In this document: piece after piece, positions 11,258 to 21,579 of the stretch
Layout of the letters: each line of letters opens with the position of its first letter
Numbering within the stretch: position 1 is the first letter of the stretch
Assembly: GCA_963575745.1 (NCBI GenBank)
Contig: CAUYUJ010007236.1
Location: 428,426 to 492,425 of the forward strand
DNA length: 64,000 nt
Reading direction: 5' to 3'
Source: Prorocentrum cordatum
Lineage: Eukaryota; Sar; Dinophyceae; Prorocentrales; Prorocentraceae
Translations under genes and position numbers: made by a program
The notes under the pieces: model-generated
What the model saw: the letters and a program-made list of their open reading frames with translations, nothing else
Databases searched by the model: none
What the model was told of the DNA's origin: nothing

Positions 11258-12194
11258 TCAGGGAGTGGCGTCTCCCAAAAGATGAATTGCCATCTTGGCC
11301 ATGCTCTCGCCGAACGCCCTCGGGTACGTGCCAGTGCCTTTCAAAGCGGAACCTCCCACGACATACGTGCCGTCCATCCGCCAGACTGCCTCGCGACGCT
11401 TCGGCTGATGCATCTTTGTCGGCATGCTACGCCGCAAAAAACGCTTCGCTACATCGATGGGAACAGTGGTATCCACACACCACGTCGGGTGCACAAGAGG
11501 CAGCGTGCGTCCTCGATTTCTTTATACATCTAGGGGGTGGGGGCGGGGGCTGGCACCGATGCATCCCCTGGCGAAGTATGCGCCAGATGTGCTGGCGCGA
11601 AGCGCACGTAAAGATATGCGCGGCCTTGGGGATTGGCAGGGAGCGGTCAAATGCACCCAGCCACGTGCAGATCGTATTGATAGTAACACGCTTCTTGAGC
11701 GAGAGAAACGCAGGGTGGTGCTTAAACATTGAGGTGGTGGGTTGCTCGATTGAAATGTAAACACGTGCCAGGCTTAAGTGCGTGCACACCCAACTCACGA
11801 ACAACGCCATGGCGTTCCCAACGTTGACGAGAGTGTACGAATCATTCCCAACGGGATCATCAGACGACCTGCCACTCTGCCATCGGCTGATCCACGCATA
11901 GCTTCGACAGTCCACGCCGAAATGCACGAACCCCTTCGGACGCACGCGGAAACGCAAGATTGCGCACCACAGCATCCCTGCACACGTGGTTATGTCTTGC
12001 GACACATGGTTAATAATGTCGAAGGAGCCCACGTTGTATCCTCTCCGCAGCATTGCTTTGCCTGGGCTATCCCGCCCACTGAAGATATGAGCGAAGTCAA
12101 GGTCTGTGGCGATCTTGCCTGGGGGAAGGCGCGTGGCATATGCTCGTCGGTATATGCGCCCGTGCGAGCGCGACGAGTTCCAAGGCGAGTCCAA
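11258..12194 (-). CDS. SAM-methyltransferase-like protein of a dinoflagellate mobile-element family, at least two exons
   Basis: Exon 1 (12194 to about 11560) contains HIFSGRDSPGKAMLRRGYN followed by SFDI, resembling the SAM-binding motif I of C5 methyltransferase-like Rossmann folds. It then has FGVDCRSYAWISR, at the place of the catalytic Pro-Cys loop of C5 enzymes but without the Pro-Cys pair, and YISIEQPTTS, resembling motif VI. The reading then enters a C-rich stretch, and a further exon (about 11410-11258) supplies AVWRMDGTYVVGG and GTYPRAFGESMAKMAIHLLG before a stop. The same order of motifs is common in unannotated dinoflagellate proteins linked to transposons (recalled family knowledge). 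Catalytic activity is doubtful. Exact splice sites were not resolved. A frame at 12426-12241 may be a 5' exon. Confidence 0.6.
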
Positions 12195-12240
12195 CCGTCG
12201 CGCGCGGGTTTACAGACACCCAGGAGCGAATGCGTTGAGC

Positions 12241-12426
12241 TTATGCCACTATCGATCCTGAGCGAAGCAAGCCAGGAACAGTACTCGCAACGAACTGTAA
12301 TGTCCCGAAGCGTGTCTGGTCGGCGTTCGTCGACGCCAGCTGCGCGACCCACTCTGGAACTGCGGGGTCGACAGTCGCGCCGACGTGCACCACCATCAGC
12401 GCCGCAAGAAGCACGGCGCAAGCCAT
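12241..12426 (-). CDS. Possible 5' exon or short leader ORF with a hydrophobic N terminus
   Basis: A 61-residue frame whose first about 17 residues (MACAVLLAALMVVHVGA) look like a signal peptide or membrane anchor. Its ATG overlaps the TGA of the upstream transposase-like exon in the sequence TGATG (12428-12424). It stops 46 bases before the methyltransferase-like start at 12194. It may be a separate short protein or the first exon of that gene. Its shortness makes it uncertain. Confidence 0.35.
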   Translation of the reverse strand: MACAVLLAALMVVHVGATVDPAVPEWVAQLASTNADQTRFGTLQFVASTVPGLLRSGSIVA

Positions 12427-15400
12427 CAGGAAGATCGACCAACGCCTATGCCCAGCGCCACCTGGAGATCCAGGCGGTTGAACACGCCCCGCTCGAATGC
12501 CGCTGCGTGGGATGCTTCAGCCAAATTGGCTAGGAGAGCATTGAGCGCCTCGTCTTTCCACGTAGCATAAATGCGAGGGTGTCCCTGAATACGGATCCTC
12601 AAAGGATGGCAAATGGAAGCGGTGGGCTTCAGAGTGGCCCCAGGAGAGGGGGGGGGGCGTCCAGGGGGTGAGCATCTAAGGCTCATCGAGGAGGAGGGTG
12701 GAGGAGAGGGGGGAGGAGGAGGGGGAGGAGGAGGAGGGGGAGGACGGAAGGAGGAGGGGGGGCGGAGGAAGGAAATGATTCGAGGGAGGGGGTAAACAGA
12801 ACCTGTGGGAAAGTCGGGGGGAGTCCGGTAACAGTCGTGTGTATGTATTTGCTGCTGCCTGCTCCTGCTGCTGTTGCTTCCTCCTCTAACCCCCCCCTCC
12901 TTCCCCCCCCTCCTCTCCTCCTCCTCCTCCTCCTCCTACGCCTCCTCCTCCTCCTCCTCCTCATCCTCCTCCTCCTCGTCCTCCTCCTCCTCATTATCCT
13001 TCTCCTTCTCCTCTTCCTCCTCCTCCGCCTCCGCCTCCTCCTCCTCCGCCTCGCCCCTGCGCCCTCTTTGACGGACTGCCAGGCGCGACTTCGCCGAGCA
13101 CGTCACGGGGCGCGAGGCCCGCGCCCCCCGCCTGCGTGCGCCCCCCCGTCGCCGACGCATCGCCGACGCGTTGCAGATGCTTCGCCGATGCATCGCCAGA
13201 CGGGCAGGGGTGGGCGAGGGATCGGGACCCCGTCAAGAGAGCAGCGGTTGGGAAGGATACAGAGGAGCAGGAGCAGGAGGGGGAGTCAGAGGGCAGTTGG
13301 GTGATATTGGTTCCTTTTGTTCATGTGCCAGAACAGGTGGTGCTTCGGCTTCCGCGGGATCCCTGAGCGCCTAAGTCCGACAAGATGTCGAAGAGCCAAG
13401 TTTTCCAAACGATCACACTGTTCTGGGGACGGTACGTCTGGGCATGCCGATAGTTCATTGGCCCATTCGAGCAACGAGCCGGCACTCCTCTTGAGCACAG
13501 CACCACGGGGAAGTCGGCGGGCGAAGGTTGGCATCATAATCTCGGCGCAAAAACGAAACATGCCCACTGTCTCTGCTGCTTTGAGTTTACAAGAGTGCTT
13601 TGCTGGCGAACCGAACATTGTGGCGGCGAGGCTTTCGACCTCATTCGGGCGTCGACCATGGCTTTTCTCTGACGCGTACCACTCCCCCAGAAGTACACTC
13701 AAACGTCCGAACCCAATCGACCGCCGAGCATCCTGATTTTTACCACGGGGAACGAACAACGTTGATTGAACCAACGCCCACATGATTGCTACGACAACAG
13801 ATTGCATAACACCCAGCGCCACAGTGTGCAAGAAATCAATACCGTAGCTACTCACGATAGACACACCAAGCCCAGCCTCCAAGACGGGGGATCCCAACGC
13901 GGCGATCGTTGCCCTGGACGGTCTCCAGAACTTCAGCCAGACTGGCGTTTGTACAACAGCATAATTGCCGACGTCCTCTAAGCCAGGCTGGGGAAGTAGG
14001 AGGTCGTTTTTTTGCAGGGGGGCACTCCGTTCATTGAGCGCCTCAGTGTCGCACCCCACGGTGAGCCCTCGACCTTTGCCCTTCCTCCGATCGAAAAACA
14101 TACATGCATCATCCCACAGTCGCGCCTTTTCTTCCTCCGTTCCAACATAAACATATATCTCGGCCTGCCGAGTCGCGTCCAGGTGGTCGCCATCGTCGTG
14201 ATTGCCACAGGGAAGATCGCATGCATTCTCAAGAAGGCTGGGGCCGCTGCCTTGCTTGCAAAGCGACGCCGAAGGAGGAGGGGGAGGAAGTGGAGGCGGA
14301 GGAGAGGAGGATGAGGAGGAGGAGGAGGAAGAGGGGGAGGTGGAGGAAGGGGAGGAGGAGGAGGGAGGGGGGGAGATGGGAGGGCCCCCCCGCGTCCTCC
14401 TCCACGTGTTCCTCCTCCTCCCCCTGACCCACCCGATCTCATCATCATCCATCCGCCTCCGTCCTTGCCACCTTGCCACCATCCCAGCCCACCCGTTCCC
14501 GTTCGAACATCATTCTTATTCTGACATCATCATTTCACGCACTTTGGCACGTGCCTCTACAAAAACGCAGTCCTGTAGTAGCGCAGGTTCTCCGAGTTGG
14601 CGTCGCAGAGGGGACAGCAGTGCAACGAAGACTTCCAAGACGGAATATTGTAGAACGACACCAGCCCCTCCCAGTCGCACATGAGGTAGCAACGCGCGGC
14701 TTTGAATCCCAAGGCGGTGCCACCACTCTCCCGCCTGGCTGATTCCCTGTCAGGCCAGCGGGCAATGTCCCAGGTAGTTGATGGAAAGATGCCAGCTGCC
14801 AATGCATCGAGGGACCTCCGCAAGAAGGTGAACAACCGATTGTAAGAACAGTGCCCTCTACACCCGCAGCGGCACGCCACGTGCTTGCGGAACACTATCC
14901 CAATGTGGCGAAGACCACTGATAAAATTGACGATGGAGATAACTAGAATTGATTTGGTCCGCCCAGCACCAGCAGCACCACCATATTGGGCAGAATCGAC
15001 ATATACCCCGACTGGGATGACCAACTCGCAAGGACCTGCTTCCGTGACCACGACATGTTCTCGGACAGAAGTCGGCCACTGTTTGGACATCATTTGTCGT
15101 CGAAAGTCAGATTCGACCAATGGCGTGGTAACCTCTTCTCGGAGCAGCTCGTGAAACGGGCGCACCGCAATCTGCGCAGTTGAGCGAGATCGTGTCTGGC
15201 GAGTCTGGCAAGGAACATCTAGGATAACATGTTGAACTGTAACCAGCCCGAGTCCGCGTAATTGTTTTTCGATGTGTCGGGAATAATGACCAGTGTTCCA
15301 CGAAGGTTGGGGGGCCAGCCCCCAGCGTTTCACGTCGCCCACGGCGCCAGCCTTGCTGGCATGGTAACTGATCTCGCAGAAACTCTTGGCAGTTAACTCA

Positions 15401-15531
15401 CCACAGCAATAGAGCTTCTGAAGTTGGTGGAGCAGCGCATCACCGGACTCGGACTGGACGTGGGCTGGCACGGGTGGCGATATTGTGCGGCGGCGTGACG
15501 CCATTGAGTGGCGCTTGAGCATCAGCGGCAT
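12426..15531 (-). CDS. Transposase-like protein, three coding segments separated by purine/pyrimidine introns
   Basis: Segment 1 (15531-14557) holds LVIPVGVYVDSAQYGG, CRCGCRGHCSYNRLFTFLRRSL, MCDWEGLVSFYNIPSW and the zinc-like HCCPLCDANSENL. Segment 2 (about 14240-13310) holds GTEEEKARLWDDACMFFDRR, SYGIDFLHTVALGVMQ and KPKHHLFWHMNKR. Segment 3 (about 12640-12426) holds HPRIYATWKDEALNALLANL and then a stop. This order matches a protein family abundant in dinoflagellate genomes that resembles DDE-type transposases of the TNP2/KDZ kind (recalled; the superfamily is inference). The intervening DNA (about 14245-14555 and 12640-13300) is low-complexity and non-coding, hence probably introns. No frameshift was noticed within the segments, so the gene may be intact. 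Start could be 15531 or 15504. Confidence 0.6.
12640..13200. repeat. Purine tract then pyrimidine tract, with GACGCATCG units, in a probable intron
   Basis: 12640-12795 is GGA-rich, 12870-13060 is CCT-rich, with a short unique centre. 13147-13195 has GCATCGCCGACGC units related to the other CATCGATGACG arrays. It lies between the second and third coding segments of the transposase-like gene. Confidence 0.75.
14262..14470. repeat. Purine tract then pyrimidine tract in a probable intron
   Basis: 14265-14380 is GGAGGA-type and 14395-14470 is CCTCCT/CCACC-type. It lies between the first two coding segments of the transposase-like gene. Splice junctions could not be fixed by eye. Confidence 0.75.
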
Positions 15532-16745
15532 CAGCGGTCAGGTCAATGCGGTGAACGTTCATCTGAACCCATCACCATCGTTAGCAGCATGCCATCATCC
15601 ATCTCGCGTCCGCCATCCCATCATCTCCCTCCCTTCACCCCTCTACCCGTGCCGTTCAGCACGCCATATCCATCACTACCGCCAGTTCAGAAGCAACCCG
15701 CGCATGAAAAGAGAGGGGGTGAGAAAGAGGAGCAGGAGAAACAGGGGGCCTTGGGCGTGGAGGACGAGCGATGTAGAGAAATTGGTTCAGGCGAGGGGGC
15801 GGATGCTGACGAGCGAGTGCGACAGCAGAAAAGTGGGCGGTGCAAGAAGGAGAAAGAAGCTGCACGAGCGGCCATTTGCTCGACACCACTCCGCGGCCAA
15901 CGCGCCGCCGCGGGAATCCAAGATGAAAAAACTGCCGTCCGCGGGGCCACTGCGTTGATTTTCGCCTCTCGTCGGCCTGTTGTCTGCCCGCCATCGGTCC
16001 GTCATCGGTCCGTCATCGGTGCGACGTCGGCGTCATCGAACGCCATCGCACGTCATCGAGCGTTTGTGTATATATATATAGGGCATCGTAGCCACGTCAT
16101 CGGACGTCATCGGACGTCATCGTACGTCATCGTCATCGGCCCGTCATCGGTCCGTCATCGGTCCGGGATCGGGTCAGATTGAGAATTGTCGGTTCAAATC
16201 TAGAAATTTCTGAAAATTTTCAGAAATTTCCATGAATTTCAGGAAATTCTAAGAAATCCTAAGAAATTTCTGATTTTTTGAACATTCTAAAAAAACATGG
16301 TGTTCTAGGATGCTATTGCGTCGCATCGTGCCCTCGTAGTCCCCATCAAGTCCCCGCCACGTCGTCGGTCGCCTGTGCCCTCGCCAATCGGGGCCCCGCG
16401 GAGCAGCACCAGCCGCATCACGCGATCTGAACGTCGCGCAGTCGACTGCTGGCGCGTGGTAGCACGCCGCGCTGAGGCGAAACTGGTGCGCCTCGGCAAC
16501 GCATAAGTGCCACGCGCGCACCGTGCACGCGATGCCAGCACAGTAACAGTGCGCTTGAATGGCGTCTTCCAAGACGCGTACCCTACACCAAGGCTCGGCG
16601 CCAACAAGTCGCGGTGCCCAAAGCTGCGCTGACACCAATGATATTATGCGCGGCGGTGCCACCACCTCAATGCTCTAGAGTGATCAGCGTGCGTCACCGA
16701 GAGAATACCCCATCACACCAGCGAAGCCAGACAATACACACGAGC
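15532..16745. repeat. Spacer with CGTCATCGG array and an AT-rich palindromic block
   Basis: 15995-16175 contains about 14 copies of variants of CCGTCATCGGT or ACGTCATCGG, interrupted by a (TA) run near 16070-16080. 16195-16290 is built of GAAATTTC-type words; 16203-16230 is a perfect 28-bp palindrome (arm GAAATTTCTGAAAA). 15532-15990 and 16290-16745 show no gene I would support. Confidence 0.8.
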
Positions 16746-16749
16746 ACAA

Positions 16750-16999
16750 TTAAGCATCAGTTTTCGCCTTCGCGGCTGCCCTTGGTTTCTTTTTTGGCTT
16801 GGCGGCGGTCGACTTGCCTCCAGTGGCCGTATTCCTCTGGACCTCGTTGGTATGGATGGTGGCGGCGAGGATATTGTCCAGCCTGTCGACAGCGTCCGGC
16901 GGGCGCGGCACATGTAGAGTTGGCGATTAAAACTGAACGAAGACGGGCGTCGGCGACAGGGGCCGACCGCAGAGACGGGACGAGAGAGAGGAGGTGGAC

Positions 17000-17047
<48 letters not shown>

Positions 17048-18813
17048 GGATGGAGAGCGGAGGTGGACGGGGAGAGGAGCGGCGATCCTTGAGGAGCTTG
17101 ACCTTGCCAGGCTCGCACCCGTTCTCGATCTCGGACTCGGAGAACTGCTGCTTGACCTCGGGTTGTCATCGATGCGTCGTCGATGCGTCATCGATGCGTC
17201 CTCGATGCGTCATCGATGCGTCATCGATGACGCATCGATGACGCATCGATGACGTATCGATGACGTATCGATGGTGTTCCAGGGCGCGCGGGGCGTTGAT
17301 GCGAGGGATGAGGAAGGCGGCGAGGAGGAGGGGGAGGGGGAGGCGGAGGAGAAAGAGGCTGACAGGGGGGAGCGGGAGAGATATGGGGGGCGCGGGGGAG
17401 GAGGAGGAGGACGAGGAGGGCGAGGCGGACCAGGCGCAGCAGGAGGAGGAGGAGGAGGAGAAGGAGACGGACAAGGAGAAGGAGAAGGCCGATAGGATCC
17501 ACAAGACGTGTCTCTCTCCTCTCCGCATCCGTGCGCCTTCCTCCCCCGCCTCATCCTCCTCCTCCGCATCCTCCTCCTCCGCCTCCGCATCCTCCTCCTC
17601 CTCCCCCGCCCCATCTGCCTCCTCGTTTTCCTTCTCCCTCATCCCCCCCTCCTCCTCATCATCACCATCATCATCGTTGTTCTATCCGTCTCCATCGTCC
17701 TCCGCCGTTTCCTCATCGCCTTCCTCTCCGCCCTCGCCCCCCCCCCCCCCCCCCCCCCCTCTCACCCTTTTTGTTTGCATGCGACGTGCCTGGGCGAACT
17801 CCACGCCAAGGAGCAACTGCTTCCAGACGTTGTTCTCCTTCACCATCGTGTTGAGCTCGCACTCGCACGACTGGATTTCCCCCTGAACTGCACTTGCCCT
17901 GGCCCAGGCGCATTCGGCTTCGGGGTCATCCTCGTTCTCCTTGATAGTGTCGAGCATCGATTTGGCAGTCGAAAACGAAGTCTGTGCAGCATGTATCATT
18001 TTGCGAGCCTCCGTGAGTCGAATCGTGGCCAGGGTCTTCACTGGCTTCGGCCTTTCTGGCTTAGGATCTGGCACTGGCTTAGGACATGGCGCTGGCTTCA
18101 GCCTTTCTGGCTTACGGTCGTGTGTTGCCCCACCGCCATCACCCTCAGCGGCGCCGCCGCCATCTTGGTCGTCGGCAACTTCATCATACTCAGCCTGATG
18201 CTCAGTGATCTCCCAGCGCTCGGTGAACTTATCCTGCCAGATCGTCTCGAACCACGTGAACTTCACGGCTCCAGTGCCCTCGTCGACTTGGGTGAAGGGG
18301 TACCCCATTTGGATGCACTTCTCAACATTTGCCAGGCAACCTCGAATCGTATCCTCGTCATACTGGCCGCGAGGCCCTCCCTCCAAGTAGCACATCTTCA
18401 GGAAAGACACCAACTTGCCGTTGCGGATCCACGAGTCGTCCACCGAAGTTGTGATCGTTTTGAGGCGCGTGATGGCACCCTTGTACTGGTCGGCCACCCA
18501 CTTCTTCTTCCAAGCATCTATGTCACCAGTTGTGGTGTAGTCATCCTTGAGGCTCGCGTCTTTCTTCAGGTCGCGCTGCAGCCGCTGACCCAGGGGGGGC
18601 CTCATCGTGAACGCGCAGTGGCCTTCCTCGTAGATCTGCTTGGCCTGCTGGTCGCCCTTGTAGTACTTCTTCTGCTGGGGCGTCATGTTCATCGGCATCT
18701 GCGACGACTGCATCGGGTTAGCCTTCGAGAACTTCAACGAGTCAGCACTGTGAAGCTGCCTCACGCGAGCAACCAAATCATCCTGGATTGACGTGGCATC
18801 GTCTTTCGCTGGT
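16750..18813 (-). CDS. Unknown protein, main exon 18813-17780 and Lys-rich last exon 16920-16750
   Basis: The main exon is well composed, with a helical core (TPQQKKYYKGDQQAKQIYEE, DIDAWKKKWVADQYKGAITR, SFLKMCYLEGGPRGQYDEDT, FTWFETIWQDKFTERWEITE), then a Pro/Lys-rich linker with KPERLKPAPCPKPVPDPKPE repeats and a final helical stretch. On its 3' side the frame runs into a C tract (17732-17758) and a pyrimidine/purine region that looks intronic. A last exon is suggested at 16920-16750: DAVDRLDNILAATIHTNEVQ followed by GGKSTAAKPKKKPRAAAKAK, then a TAA at 16752-16750. The 5' end is unclear: the frame runs into a (GA)n tract next to the assembly gap at 18901, so the start is unknown. No known domain was recognised. 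Confidence 0.55.
16998..17044. repeat. (GA)n microsatellite
   Basis: About 23 GA dinucleotides, inside the probable last intron of the gene on the minus strand. Confidence 0.95.
17162..17276. repeat. Inverted array of CGATGCGTCAT / CGATGACGCAT
   Basis: Five GATGCGTC-type units on the left are followed, from about 17220, by four GATGACGCATC units in the opposite orientation, so the block as a whole is an imperfect palindrome. Smaller relatives occur at 7.01-7.06, 10.31-10.34 and 13.15-13.19 kb. Confidence 0.9.
17285..17760. repeat. Purine tract (17290-17500) then pyrimidine tract (17505-17760)
   Basis: The + strand is GGA/GAG-rich, then CCT/TCC-rich, ending in a run of about 27 C. It lies between the two proposed exons of the minus-strand gene, so it is probably intronic. 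Confidence 0.85.
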
Positions 18814-18860
18814 GTATCGCCATCAGTCCTGCTAGGGTCGGAAACATGTTCGACCCCCCG

Positions 18861-18863
<3 letters not shown>

Positions 18864-18900
<37 letters not shown>
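18864..18900. repeat. (CT)n microsatellite next to the assembly gap
   Basis: About 18 CT dinucleotides run into the 100-N gap at 18901. Confidence 0.95.
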
Positions 18901-19000
18901 NNNNNNNNNNNNNNNNNNNNNNNNNNNNNNNNNNNNNNNNNNNNNNNNNNNNNNNNNNNNNNNNNNNNNNNNNNNNNNNNNNNNNNNNNNNNNNNNNNNN
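18901..19000. other. Assembly gap, 100 N
   Basis: Exactly 100 N, which usually stands for a gap of unknown size. It is flanked by a dinucleotide repeat and a satellite, both hard to assemble. Confidence 1.
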
Positions 19001-19845
19001 TGCCACTGGCGCCTTCGGCGGGGCTCCCTTTGGGGCCACGATCCTCGTGAGGGTGTGCCGAAATGGCCCGAGGCCGCCATGCGAACCCTGCCACTGGCGC
19101 CTTCGGTGGAGCTCCCTATGGGGCCACGATCCTCGTGAGGGGTGTGCCGAAATGGCCCGAGGCCGCCATGCGAACCCTGCCACTGGCGCCTTCGGTGGAG
19201 CTCCCTATGGGGCCACGATCCTCGTGAGTGGTGTGCCGAAATGGCCCGAGGCCGCCATGCGGACCCTGCCACTGGCGCCTTCGGTCGAGCTCCCTATGGG
19301 GCCACGATCCTCGTGAGGGGTGTGCCGAAATGGCCCGAGGCCGCCATGCGAACCCTGCCACTGGCGCCTTCGGTGGAGCTCCCTATGGGGCCACGGTCTT
19401 CGTGAGGGGTGTGCCGAAATGGCCCGAGGCCGCCATGCGAACCCTGCCATTGGGGGCCTTCGGTGGAGCTCCCTATGGGGCCACGATCCTCGTGGGGGGT
19501 GTGCCGAAATGGCCCGAGGCCGCCATGCGAACCCTGCCACTGGAGCCTTCGGTGGAGCTCCCTATGGGGCCACGATCCTCGTGAGGGGTGTGCCGAAATG
19601 GCCCGAGGCCGCCATGCGAACCCTGCCACTGGAGCCTTCGGTGGAGCTCCCTATGGGGCCACGATTCTCGTGAGGGGTGTGCCGAAATGGCCCGAGGCCG
19701 CCATGCGAACCCTGCCACTGGGAGCCTTCGGTGGAGCTCCCTATGGGGCCACGATCCTCGTGAGGGGTGTGCCGAAATGGCCCGAGGCCGCCATGCGAAC
19801 CCTGCCAGCGGGGCCTTCGGTGGAGCTCCCTATGGGGCCACGAAG
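19001..19845. repeat. 89-bp tandem satellite, about 9.5 copies
   Basis: The unit contains TGCCACTGGCGCCTTCGGTG, CTATGGGGCCACGATCCTCG and GTGTGCCGAAATGGCCCGAG. Copies are about 95% identical, so the array is young or homogenised. The left edge is the gap, so total copy number is unknown. 89 is not a multiple of three, so open frames shift through the array and are not genes. Confidence 0.97.
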
Positions 19846-20900
19846 CGGTGGGTGAAACGCAGGGATGAAGAGGAGGAAGGGGGCAGCGGGAGGAGTGGAC
19901 GCGGGGCGCTGTCTCTTCAAAACGAGGACCCAACACCACAGGGCGGTTGGGAAAATGGAAAGGAGGAGGAGGAGACAGGAAAGGACAGGAGAGGAAAAGG
20001 AAGGAAAATGAAAAGAAAGAAGGGATGGGCAAGGACATGGGGAGGGCGAGGGGGATCCACTGAAGAAGACACTCACACTTGCAGTGCTCACAACTGCGCA
20101 TGGTTGGGTCCTTCCTTTGCCGGGATGATTTGGGTTTGGCCAAGTAGAGCAGCAGGAGATGAGCAGGATCGGCGGTGCCCTCGACACGCCTCGTGCACTC
20201 GTGCCAGTGCGCACTCACTGCGGACAGCCCAGAAAATGCAGCGACGAGAAAGGGGGGCCAGGAACAAGAGGCACCGGCGAGCCTGCATCCACGGTGGTGT
20301 AGTAGAGCCAGAGCACCGGGCGCGGGCTGAGCCGTGCTGGGGGTGGCGCTCGGCACTCTCCATCCTCTGCCCTTTTCCCTTTTCCCTTTTGCCCTTTTCC
20401 CCCTGCCCCCTCCTCCCTTCGCCCTGCCCAACCTCCCCTTCGCTGCCCCTCTCTCTCTTCCTTCCTTCTCCCTTCCTTCCTTCTCCTCTCCTCTCCCCTC
20501 TTCCCTGCTGCCAGCTGGCAGCTGCAGCAGACAAAAGCGCTGGGCGGGGGAGAGCAGGCAGGCAGGCAAGCGCGCGCAGTGCAGTAAGTTGGCGAATCCT
20601 TTTAACAGAGGAGGAAAAGGGGGAGGAGGAGGAGGAGGAGGAGGAGGAGGAGGAGGAGGAGGAGGAGGAGGAGGAGGAGTAGGAGGAGGAGGAGGGGGGA
20701 GGGGCAGGCTCACTGTGTCCCCTCCTTCCTTCCTCCTCCGTGATTCTCTCTTATCTCTTTGCCCTCCTCTTCTCCCCTCTGCCTCCTGTATGTGTAATCG
20801 TATTTGCAGTAGTGGCAGACGCGCTTCTTATAGCATTGGTAACGCAAATACGTACTTCAACGGCGGCAGCCGTCACAGAGGCACCCACAGCGGACCTCTG
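19846..20900. other. Spacer with a purine tract (20600-20705) followed by a short pyrimidine tract
   Basis: 19846-20595 has GA-rich and CCCTTTT-rich stretches and no supported gene. 20599-20705 is an almost pure GGA run, then 20710-20790 is CT-rich. From about 20850 the composition becomes GC-rich, as in the retroelement that follows. Confidence 0.6.
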
Positions 20901-21339
20901 GCTCATGATTCTTGGCCCCTCGGCCACGATCTCTTGTTCAGGGAGCGCTCCCGCTCGCCGCTCCCGCCGAGGACGCCCCGCGGGGACAGCCCCCGCCCCG
21001 GGGCCGCGGCGGCGCCGGGCCGCGTGGAGCTGCACGTCGGACGCCCCCGAAGTCCGCGCCTTTCGGCAGGGCCAGCCGGCAGCGCAGGTCGGCGGGGGGG
21101 CCCCCAAGGCAAGGCGATGGGCGGCAGCCCGAAGGGCGCGGGCAAGCACCGCGGGCGACGGGCGCCGGGAGGAGGGATGCCGGGTCGCGGGCGGCAGGCG
21201 CCCTGGGAGGGTCGCGGCAAGGGCCGCTAGCGCCGGAGGCGCGGGTGCTCTCTGCTGATGATGCGCGTGGGGAGGCAGACCCCATGGGCCCAGCTGGAGC
21301 TCGTGCTGACTGCATGGGCGACCTGGGGCCGCCAGCTGA

Positions 21340-21579
21340 TTCCTAGCAGCAGGCCGGCAGGCGGCGCGCGCGGAGGCGGCTTGCCCGGGCGCGGGCGCCC
21401 CCCTGGCGAAGCTCTTCCGCGCGAGGCAGGAGAAGGCTGGGGCTGCTGCCGAGTGGTTCCGCCGCCCGCTGGATGCGGGCCCGATCCTCGAGGAGCTGAT
21501 GCGAGAGCCCCCAGGGTCGCTCGGGGTCTACGTGGGCAAGTTCATGGACAGCGGGCATCGGCCAACTAGACGGGGGTAG
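21340..21579 (+). CDS. Short upstream frame of the retroelement, separated from pol by one TAG
   Basis: An open frame from 21340 includes AKLFRARQEKAGAAAEWFRR, ILEELMREPPGSLGVYVGKF and ends at a TAG at 21577-21579. The polymerase frame continues immediately in the same frame. The segment may be the end of a gag-like or linker region. The GC-rich DNA before it (20.9-21.3 kb) encodes Arg/Pro/Gly-rich peptides in two frames, possibly a basic gag region, but I cannot fix a frame there. Confidence 0.4.
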   Translation, partial: FLAAGRQAARAEAACPGAGAPLAKLFRARQEKAGAAAEWFRRPLDAGPILEELMREPPGSLGVYVGKFMDSGHRPTRRG

